A DNA stretch of 11,546 nucleotides, from assembly GCA_030699295.1 (NCBI GenBank), contig JAUYJQ010000052.1, forward strand, positions 1 to 11,546, written 5' to 3'. This stretch comes from Candidatus Beckwithbacteria bacterium. GTDB taxonomy: Bacteria > Patescibacteriota > Microgenomatia > UBA1400 > CG1-02-47-37. Position numbers and translations under genes: made by a program. Numbering within the stretch: the first letter of the stretch is position 1; each line of letters begins with the position of its first letter. This document shows, in pieces, positions 6,322-11,546 of the stretch. Under the pieces are notes generated by a model. The model did no database searches. It saw only the letters and a program-made list of their open reading frames with translations, and was not told where the DNA came from.

Positions 6322-7701
6322 ACTCAGGCGGACGATTTCATTGGCTTTTAAAACAACCTGATCGGCAAAAGTGCCGCTGGTAATTTGGATCGTCTTGGTT
6401 TGAGTTTTGCCTTCAAACCACTCGGCCTTAACCTGGTAACTGCCCGGAGTTAAATTGCTAATCACCAGCGGGACGGTTTCCTGATGGTTGCCCCGGGGGT
6501 CATAGTTGACCAGATAAACCTGGATAACGTTGTCATTGACTACAGCGATGGCTTTAACCCAGCTGCCTTCACCTTTAAGGCCTAAGCGTTGGCCCTGGAG
6601 TTGGTTTAACCAGAGGAGGAGATTATAGCGGGGTTTGGCTTGGGCTCCGGCAGAGTGGTGAGTCAGCAAGCCGTAGCGCCCCCAAAAGGCTTGGCCCGCC
6701 GGATCCTGGCCATCCATGACTTCAAAATTAAAGGCTTTGTGAACTTTTCCCAGCATGTCCCGGACGGTGACCAATAGGTGACTAGCGCCCAATTTGTTGT
6801 CATAGGCCGGGTTATTCTGCGGGTCAGGCCCCCATTCGGTGACCAGCTTTTCTTTTAAGGCTAAACGGGGATGCGGTTCAAGCAAGCGGTTGATTAAGTC
6901 AACGTCGGCGCTGATGGCCCCTGATTCCCAGGAGTAGCGGTGCCAGGAAACAAAGTCCAGGCGCAGATTTTCCCGGTCGACTAAGTTTAATAAAGCTTCA
7001 ATCCAGTTGGGGTATGCGCCGGTGGTGGCAGGGCCGCCCAATTTAAACGTTTGGGTATTGATAGCGGCGTCAGCCGCTTGAGCGGACACCCGGTAAAGCT
7101 GCAGATAGTTTTTATCCCCACTGGTTTTCCAGCTGCCGAATAAATCCGGTTCGTTCCAAACTTCGTAATACACGTCAGCGATGTTTTTTGCCTGGCGGCC
7201 GGAGTAGTGCTCGACGGTGGCTTTGACCAGAGTGAACCAATCATCCCAGTTGTCAGGTGCGGCAGTTATATCCTGACCAAGTCCAGACGGCAGATAAGAT
7301 AAAGCCAATAAGGGTTTGGCGCCGGCGCCTAAAATGGCGTTGACTTCAGCGTCCAGCCGGGTCCAGTTAAACTGCAGCTGATTGTTTTCCTTTTTAACTA
7401 CTTCGTAATAATCGAAAATATGGTCGAGGCGGATGTAGTCAGCCCGGAGCGGCTTGATTTTATCAGCCACTTTAACAATCGCGCCCGGCTCTTCCCCGCC
7501 CTGGGCAAAGTTACGCCAGGGCTGGGGTAGGCTGCCCAGGTCACTGGCAGCGTCAACTATAATTTCCGCTTTTTGGCCCGTAGCTTCGGAAAATAAGGTA
7601 ATGATTTTGTCTTTTAGCCCCAAACTGACAAATAAACCGACCAGTAATAAAGCTAAGCCGCCCAAGGGAAGAATTAGTGATTTGAGTCGACGCCAACGCA
7701 T
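6310..7701 (-). CDS. Membrane-tethered GH39-like glycoside hydrolase
   Basis: A 463-aa protein with a basic N-terminus (MRWRRLK) and a membrane anchor at about 9-29 (LILPLGGLALLLVGLFVSLGL) with no evident cleavage site, so the catalytic domain should face outside. Residues 50-370 resemble the clan A TIM barrel of family GH39: YIRLDHIFDYYEV (89-101), GAKPLLALSYLPSGL (127-141), YYEVWNEPDL (178-187), FVSWHRYSW (250-258) and LVTEWG (286-291). By analogy Glu184 (NEP) is the acid/base and Glu289 (TEW) the nucleophile. Their 105-residue spacing suits retaining clan A enzymes. The last 85 residues form a beta-rich domain typical of such enzymes. GH39 members act on xylosides and related glycans, but the substrate here cannot be read from sequence. 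It is divergent from hrcA and convergent with lepA. Confidence 0.83.
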   Translation of the reverse strand: MRWRRLKSLILPLGGLALLLVGLFVSLGLKDKIITLFSEATGQKAEIIVDAASDLGSLPQPWRNFAQGGEEPGAIVKVADKIKPLRADYIRLDHIFDYYEVVKKENNQLQFNWTRLDAEVNAILGAGAKPLLALSYLPSGLGQDITAAPDNWDDWFTLVKATVEHYSGRQAKNIADVYYEVWNEPDLFGSWKTSGDKNYLQLYRVSAQAADAAINTQTFKLGGPATTGAYPNWIEALLNLVDRENLRLDFVSWHRYSWESGAISADVDLINRLLEPHPRLALKEKLVTEWGPDPQNNPAYDNKLGASHLLVTVRDMLGKVHKAFNFEVMDGQDPAGQAFWGRYGLLTHHSAGAQAKPRYNLLLWLNQLQGQRLGLKGEGSWVKAIAVVNDNVIQVYLVNYDPRGNHQETVPLVISNLTPGSYQVKAEWFEGKTQTKTIQITSGTFADQVVLKANEIVRLSLTH

Positions 7702-7707
7702 TAATTA

Positions 7708-7716
7708 AGTATACCA
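7708..7716 (-). promoter_or_regulatory. Extended -10 promoter for the GH39-like gene
   Basis: On the minus strand TGG-TATACT ends 6 nt before the ATG at 7701, which puts the predicted start site on the A of the ATG: a leaderless message. No good -35 is seen. The -35 position (about 7731-7736) falls inside the left half of the CIRCE operator. Confidence 0.58.
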
Positions 7717-7717
7717 C

Positions 7718-7746
7718 TTGACAGCCTTTAGCAGTCGTGATAGTTT
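7718..7746 (+). promoter_or_regulatory. Promoter of the hrcA-grpE-dnaK-dnaJ operon
   Basis: A perfect -35 TTGACA (7718-7723) is followed after 17 bp by TAGTTT (7741-7746), a weak -10 helped by TGA just before it (extended TGn). The predicted start site is near 7753, about 4 nt before the hrcA ATG. The CIRCE operator covers the spacer, the -10 and the start site, so bound HrcA would block RNA polymerase directly. Confidence 0.7.
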
Positions 7747-7754
7747 AGTGCTAA
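7728..7754. promoter_or_regulatory. CIRCE operator (HrcA binding site)
   Basis: The left half TTAGCAGTC (7728-7736), a 9-bp spacer, and the right half TAGTGCTAA (7746-7754) match the CIRCE consensus TTAGCACTC-N9-GAGTGCTAA at 16 of 18 positions with the exact spacing. CIRCE is the known target of HrcA, which is encoded 2 bp downstream. The site overlaps the hrcA promoter and lies 27-53 bp upstream of the predicted start of the divergent GH39-like gene. Confidence 0.93.
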
Positions 7755-7756
7755 TT

Positions 7757-8482
7757 ATGAATTTAACCGACCGGCAGGCGCAAATATTAAAGACAATCAT
7801 TGAAGAGTATACCTCGACTGCCGAACCGGTCGGCAGTATTACTCTTGAAAAAAAATACAATTTAGGCGTTTCCCCGGCCACCATCAGAAATGAGATGGTA
7901 ACTTTGACAGAAACGGGTTTCCTGCTGCAGCCGCACACCTCGGCCGGCCGGACTCCTACCCCTATGGCATTAAAGTATTACGTCAGGGAACTGATTAAGG
8001 AGCGGGAACTGTCTGCGGCCGAAGAAGTGGCCGTCAAAGAAAAAGTTTGGGATCAGCGGTTTGAGGTGGAAAAGTTTTTGCACCAGGTGACCCGGGTATT
8101 GGCTGAGACTACTAGTGATTTGGCGATTGCCTGCACTTCCAATGGCAACGTTTATCATGCCGGCTATGCCTATATTTTGGACAATCCCGAGTTTTATGAC
8201 ATTGACGTTGCCCGCGAAGTCTTGTCTTTAATCGACGAATTTAGTAATTTGAACGCGATTTTTACCAAGGCCTCGGGTAACGAAACCGTCCATGTTTTAG
8301 TCGGCGACGACCTGGACTCAAAATGGTTTCAGTCTTTGGGCTTGGTGTTTATCGATTTTAAAACGCCGCAGTTATCAGGGTCTTTGGGAGTCATCGGCCC
8401 GTCGCGCTTGGACTATCCTCAACTGATTCCGGTGATCCGCTATTTTGGCAGTTTAGTTAACGACGTTTCTAAAAACTGGTAA
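7757..8482 (+). CDS. hrcA: Heat-inducible transcription repressor HrcA (compact form)
   Basis: A repressor of chaperone genes that binds CIRCE and is relieved under heat stress. The N-terminal winged helix is well conserved: LTDRQAQILKTIIEEY (3-18), EPVGS (23-27), recognition helix GVSPATIRNEM (37-47) and wing GFLLQPHTSAGRTPT (54-68). The C-terminal motif LGVIGPSRLDY (210-220) is also a family hallmark. At 241 aa it is about 100 residues shorter than typical HrcA (about 340). The gap falls after VLAETTSDLAIA (about 113-124), where the insertion/dimerisation domain within the GAF-like part normally sits, and the sequence then goes almost directly to the NPEF region. I chose ATG 7757 because family members start with LT(D/E)RQ. 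An in-frame TTG at 7718 is really the -35 box. First gene of the chaperone operon, 4 nt before grpE. Confidence 0.95.
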   Translation: MNLTDRQAQILKTIIEEYTSTAEPVGSITLEKKYNLGVSPATIRNEMVTLTETGFLLQPHTSAGRTPTPMALKYYVRELIKERELSAAEEVAVKEKVWDQRFEVEKFLHQVTRVLAETTSDLAIACTSNGNVYHAGYAYILDNPEFYDIDVAREVLSLIDEFSNLNAIFTKASGNETVHVLVGDDLDSKWFQSLGLVFIDFKTPQLSGSLGVIGPSRLDYPQLIPVIRYFGSLVNDVSKNW

Positions 8483-8486
8483 AGTT

Positions 8487-8888
8487 ATGACCAAGAAAAA
8501 TCCTCTTGACGAGCAATTAAAACGGGCCTTAGCCGATTATCAGAATCTGACTAAGCGGATCGAGGGCGAGCGGCTGGAATTTACCAAATACGTCTTGGAA
8601 CAATTTTTAGGCAAACTACTGCCGGTGCTTGATGATCTGGAAGCCGCCGCCGGGCATCTTAAAGACCAGGGCTTGAGTTTAGCCGTCACTAAATTAAAAA
8701 CGATTATGGAAGAAGAAGGGGTCAAGGAAATGAACCTAGCCGGTCAAACGTTTGACCCGAAACTGGCCGAGTGTTTGGAGCTAATGCCCGGCAAAAAAGA
8801 CCAAGTGATTAAAGTCAGCCAAAAAGGTTATTTATTAAATGGCCGGGTACTCCGGCCCGCCCGCGTTAAAGTCGGGAAAGGAGAATGA
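8487..8888 (+). CDS. grpE: Nucleotide exchange factor GrpE (short)
   Basis: GrpE releases ADP from DnaK so that substrate can leave and ATP rebind. This 133-aa protein keeps the core: the end of the dimerising helix with ADYQNLTKRIEGER (16-29), the four-helix region LGKLLPVLDDLEAA (41-54), GVKEMNLAGQTFDPKLAECL (78-97), and the C-terminal beta wing QKGYLLNGRVLRPARVKV (112-129), all typical. It lacks most of the long N-terminal helix and acidic tail of usual GrpE proteins (170-200 aa). That helix is linked in other bacteria to thermosensing and substrate release. The gene starts 4 nt after hrcA and ends 1 nt before the dnaK ATG, so it is firmly inside the operon. No strong Shine-Dalgarno precedes it, and re-initiation after hrcA is likely. 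Confidence 0.94.
   Translation: MTKKNPLDEQLKRALADYQNLTKRIEGERLEFTKYVLEQFLGKLLPVLDDLEAAAGHLKDQGLSLAVTKLKTIMEEEGVKEMNLAGQTFDPKLAECLELMPGKKDQVIKVSQKGYLLNGRVLRPARVKVGKGE
8878..8883 (+). promoter_or_regulatory. Shine-Dalgarno site for dnaK
   Basis: AAGGAG lies 6 nt before ATG 8890, inside the end of grpE. It is the clearest ribosome binding site in the window and settles the dnaK start at MAKIIGIDLGTTNS, not at the in-frame ATG 17 codons upstream (8839). Confidence 0.85.
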
Positions 8889-8889
8889 T

Positions 8890-10770
8890 ATGGCAAAAAT
8901 TATCGGCATTGATTTAGGCACCACCAATTCGGTTGTGGCGGTAATGGAGGGCGGCTCGCCCAAAGTGATTCCTACGGCCGAGGGCAGAAACTTAATTCCC
9001 TCAGTCGTCGAACCGGTGAAAAACTTAGTCGGCGACGTGGCCAAGCGGCAGATGGTGCTAAACCCCACCAATACTATCTATAGTATCAAGCGGATGATGG
9101 GCCGAAAAATGGGCGACGCGGAAGTTAAAAAGACCCAAGGAATGGTAGCCTACAAGATCGTTTCCGGCAAAGATGACATGGCGGTGGTTGAAGTCGAAGG
9201 CAAAAAATTTACCCCTCAGGAAATCTCCGCCCGGATTTTACAAAAAGCCAAGGCCGACGCCGAAGCTTATTTGGGCGCTAAAGTGGATCAGGCAGTGGTG
9301 ACTGTCCCGGCCTATTTTAACGATGCTCAAAGACAAGCCACAAAACAGGCTGGCGAAATTTCCGGCTTAAAAGTGGAGCGGATTTTAAACGAGCCGACGG
9401 CAGCGGCTCTGGCCTATGGCATGGACAAGAAAAAAGCCCAGACGATTGCCGTTTATGATTTAGGCGGCGGCACTTTTGATATTTCCGTCTTGGAACTGGG
9501 TGACAATGTCTATGAAGTCAAAGCCACTAACGGCGATACCCATTTGGGCGGCGACGACTTTGACCAAAAGATAATTGACTTTATTGCCGAGGAGTTTAAA
9601 AAAGATAACGGCATTGATTTAAAAGAAGACAAGCAAGCGCTGCAGCGAATTAAAGACGCGGCTGAAAAAGCCAAGATCGAGCTGTCTTCCTCGACCGAAA
9701 CGGAGATCAACCAACCGTTTATTACCCAAGGCAAAAACGGCCAGCCGCTCCATTTGACCATGAAGTTAACCCGGGCCAAGCTGGAAAACTTGGTTGACGA
9801 TCTGATTCAACAAACTATGACTCCGGTCAAGGCTTGTTTAAAAGACGCCAAAAAGACCATCAAAGACATCGACGAGATTGTGTTGGTCGGCGGCCAGACG
9901 CGTATGCCCAAAGTCCAGGCGGTGGTTAAAGAGTTTTTTGGCAAAGAGCCGAATAAATCGGTTAATCCCGACGAAGTCGTTGCCGTCGGCGCAGCCATCC
10001 AAGCCGGCGTCTTGATGGGTGACGTCACCGACGTGCTCTTGCTCGATGTGACTCCGTTAACCTTGGGCCTGGAAACCTTAGGCCGGGTGTCGACACCTTT
10101 AATTACCCGTAACACCACCGTGCCGACCTCAAAATCTCAGGTGTTTTCGACCGCGGCTGATAATCAAACGTCAGTGGAGATTAACGTCTTGCAGGGCGAG
10201 CGGCCGATGGCGGCAGACAATAAGTCCCTGGGCCGGTTTATCTTGGACGGGATTCCGCCCTCACCCCGGGGTGTGCCCCAAGTCGAAGTTACTTTTGACC
10301 TGGATGCCAACGGGATTTTAAATGTTGCCGCCAAAGATAAGGCTACCAACAAAGAGCAGAAGATTACCATTCAGGGCTCAACAGGTTTGTCTAAAGAAGA
10401 GGTGGAGAAAATCACCAAAGAGGCGGAAAAACACGCCGAAGAGGACAAGTTGAAAAAAGAGCAGATCGAAGCCCGGAACCAGGCCGATAGCCTAGTTTTT
10501 ACCGCCGAAAAGACCTTAAAGGATGCCGGCGACAAAGTTAAAAAAGGCGATCGGGAAGAGGTCGAGAAAAAAATCAAAGCCTTAAAGGATATTTTAGAGT
10601 CCGGCTCTAAAGACGAGCTCGAGGCTAAGACCAAAGATTTATCCGAGTCTATCCAAAAAGTCGGTGCAGCCATGTATGAGGCCAAAAAAGACGAGCCTAA
10701 GCCCAATGGTGAGAAGAAAAAGCCCGATGATAAGGCTAAGGCTCAAGAGGGTGAAGTGGTCAATGACTGA
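8890..10770 (+). CDS. dnaK: Chaperone DnaK (Hsp70)
   Basis: A 626-aa Hsp70, an ATP-driven chaperone working with DnaJ and GrpE. The nucleotide-binding domain spans about 1-378: phosphate-1 motif IGIDLGTTNS (5-14), PAYFNDAQRQATKQAG, ERILNEPTAAALAYG, phosphate-2 DLGGGTFD (190-197) and VGGQTRMPKVQ. The interdomain linker is DVLLLDV (381-387), followed by TPLTLGLETLG and the beta-sandwich substrate-binding domain, then the helical lid from about 500. The tail (about 30 residues) is Lys/Glu/Pro-rich and ends EVVND. The segment after RMMGR near residue 76 (GDAEVKKTQGMVAYKIVSGK) retains the roughly 24-residue insertion typical of diderm DnaK and absent from Firmicutes. The start is fixed by AAGGAG. 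The stop overlaps the dnaJ start by one base (TGATG). Confidence 0.98.
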   Translation: MAKIIGIDLGTTNSVVAVMEGGSPKVIPTAEGRNLIPSVVEPVKNLVGDVAKRQMVLNPTNTIYSIKRMMGRKMGDAEVKKTQGMVAYKIVSGKDDMAVVEVEGKKFTPQEISARILQKAKADAEAYLGAKVDQAVVTVPAYFNDAQRQATKQAGEISGLKVERILNEPTAAALAYGMDKKKAQTIAVYDLGGGTFDISVLELGDNVYEVKATNGDTHLGGDDFDQKIIDFIAEEFKKDNGIDLKEDKQALQRIKDAAEKAKIELSSSTETEINQPFITQGKNGQPLHLTMKLTRAKLENLVDDLIQQTMTPVKACLKDAKKTIKDIDEIVLVGGQTRMPKVQAVVKEFFGKEPNKSVNPDEVVAVGAAIQAGVLMGDVTDVLLLDVTPLTLGLETLGRVSTPLITRNTTVPTSKSQVFSTAADNQTSVEINVLQGERPMAADNKSLGRFILDGIPPSPRGVPQVEVTFDLDANGILNVAAKDKATNKEQKITIQGSTGLSKEEVEKITKEAEKHAEEDKLKKEQIEARNQADSLVFTAEKTLKDAGDKVKKGDREEVEKKIKALKDILESGSKDELEAKTKDLSESIQKVGAAMYEAKKDEPKPNGEKKKPDDKAKAQEGEVVND

Positions 10771-11546
10771 TGGCCACCAAGCGGGATTTTTACGAAGTTT
10801 TGGGGGTTGGAAAAACCGCCTCGGGCGCCGAGCTTAAAAAAGCCTACCGCCAACAGGCGTTAAAATACCACCCGGATCGGAATAAAGCCGCCGACGCGGC
10901 CGAAAAATTCAAGGAAATTTCCGAAGCTTACGAAGTTTTGGCCAACCCGGAAAAAAGAAAAACCTATGACCAGTTCGGCCACGCCGCCTTTGATCCGAGT
11001 CAGGGATTCGGCGGCGGCAATCCTTTTGCCGGCGGGGCGAGGACTTACCGCCAAGGGCCGTTTACTTATACTTATACTTCTTCCGGTGGCGCCCCGGGTG
11101 GCAGCCCTGATTTTGGTGGTTTTTCTGACCCGTTTGAGATTTTTGAATCGTTTTTCGGCGGCGGCTCGCCCTTTCGCCAGGCCCGGCAAATTCCCCGCTA
11201 CGGCCTGACGATTGATTTTATGGAGGCAGTTAAGGGGGCAGAGCGGACGATTATTCACCAAGGGAAAGAGTACACCATCAAGATTCCGGCAGGGGCTGAT
11301 GACGGTACCCGGATCCGCTTTAATGAGTTTTATGTCACGATCGAAGTTCGTCCCCACGAGCGGTTTAAACGCGACGGGGCTGATGTGTTTATCGACGAAC
11401 CGATCACTTTTTCCCAGGCGGTTTTGGGTAGTACGGTTATCGTGTCAACTGTTGACGGCCAGCTCAAATTAAAAGTCCGCCCCGGTACCCAATCCGGTAC
11501 TTTGGTCCGCCTGCGCGGTCAAGGCATGCCCCACCTTCAGTCCCGC
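10770..11546 (+). CDS. dnaJ: DnaJ-type co-chaperone without zinc finger (3'-truncated by window edge)
   Basis: An open frame of 259 codons runs to the right edge, starting at an ATG overlapping the dnaK stop (TGATG). Residues 5-70 are a J domain (RDFYEVLGV, KKAYRQQALKYHPDRN with HPD at 34-36, KFKEISEAYEVL, YDQFG), which stimulates DnaK ATPase. Residues 75-137 form a Gly/Phe-rich linker with a TYTYTS stretch. The sequence then goes straight into C-terminal domain I (YGLTIDFMEAVKGAERTI, about 144-161; YTIKIPAGADDGTRIRF, 168-184) with none of the CxxCxGxG repeats of classical DnaJ. It is therefore a class B, CbpA-like J protein. The usual loop between TRIR and the next strand (GxGxxGxxGGPxGDL) is also missing, being replaced by NEF. 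Context makes it the J partner of this DnaK. Confidence 0.94.
   Translation, partial: MATKRDFYEVLGVGKTASGAELKKAYRQQALKYHPDRNKAADAAEKFKEISEAYEVLANPEKRKTYDQFGHAAFDPSQGFGGGNPFAGGARTYRQGPFTYTYTSSGGAPGGSPDFGGFSDPFEIFESFFGGGSPFRQARQIPRYGLTIDFMEAVKGAERTIIHQGKEYTIKIPAGADDGTRIRFNEFYVTIEVRPHERFKRDGADVFIDEPITFSQAVLGSTVIVSTVDGQLKLKVRPGTQSGTLVRLRGQGMPHLQSR

Noticed and set aside
7718..7756. An upstream in-frame TTG start for hrcA, adding 13 residues
   Set aside because: The stretch is the -35 box plus the CIRCE operator. HrcA proteins begin at the equivalent of MNLTDRQ, which matches ATG 7757.
8839..8889. An in-frame ATG 17 codons upstream for dnaK
   Set aside because: It lies in grpE coding sequence. 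The DnaK N-terminus MAKIIGIDLGTTNS and the AAGGAG site fix the start at 8890.
11065..11082. ACTTAT-type short tandem repeat in dnaJ, considered as a phase-variable tract
   Set aside because: Only two to three units, a 6-nt period that keeps frame, and it encodes TYTYTS in a flexible linker. Not a plausible switch.
10860..11472. Open frames at 10860-11357 (minus) and at 10966-11208 and 11212-11472 (plus)
   Set aside because: They are shadows of dnaJ, whose frame continues unbroken from 10770 to the window edge with clear J and CTD motifs.

Overview
The window looks like a chromosomal segment of a streamlined bacterium. The likeliest source is a Patescibacteria/CPR lineage, with Microgenomates as my best guess. 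This rests on style, not a marker gene: very short intergenic gaps, many start/stop overlaps, few Shine-Dalgarno sites, compact chaperones (a 241-aa HrcA, a 133-aa GrpE, a DnaJ without its zinc finger) and a minimal type IV pilus cluster ending in a large Ig/fibronectin surface protein. MurJ indicates a peptidoglycan wall.

Layout. (1) Positions 1-2630, minus strand: a translationally coupled cluster reads PilN-like, PilO-like, a 101-aa membrane protein, then a membrane-anchored FN3/Ig-like protein that runs off the left edge. All three junctions are 4-nt ATGA overlaps. (2) 2656-2898, minus: rpsT (ribosomal protein S20). Only 29 bp separate its start from that of the divergent murJ (lipid II flippase). 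(3) 2928-6321, plus: murJ, then lepA (elongation factor 4), overlapping by 23 nt. (4) 6310-7701, minus: a membrane-tethered GH39-like glycoside hydrolase that overlaps the end of lepA tail to tail. (5) 7757 to the right edge, plus: the heat-shock operon hrcA-grpE-dnaK-dnaJ, with dnaJ cut by the window end.

Regulation. The 55-bp gap between the glycosidase and hrcA holds a near-perfect CIRCE operator (16 of 18 consensus positions, exact 9-bp spacer) inside a TTGACA promoter. This is HrcA autoregulation written in the DNA, and the operator also covers the upstream promoter region of the divergent glycosidase. Several genes (murJ, pilN-like, glycosidase, rpsT, hrcA) have a -10-like hexamer only 6-10 nt before the ATG and no clear Shine-Dalgarno, which suggests leaderless or nearly leaderless mRNAs. 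dnaK, inside its operon, has a good AAGGAG.

I see no RNA gene, insertion sequence, CRISPR array, phage gene or intrinsic terminator, and no gap longer than 300 bases without a gene. I did not find an undescribed multi-gene system. The most interesting points are the shared CIRCE region, the compaction of the DnaK machinery, the mutually overlapping divergent promoters and the pilus/adhesin cluster.
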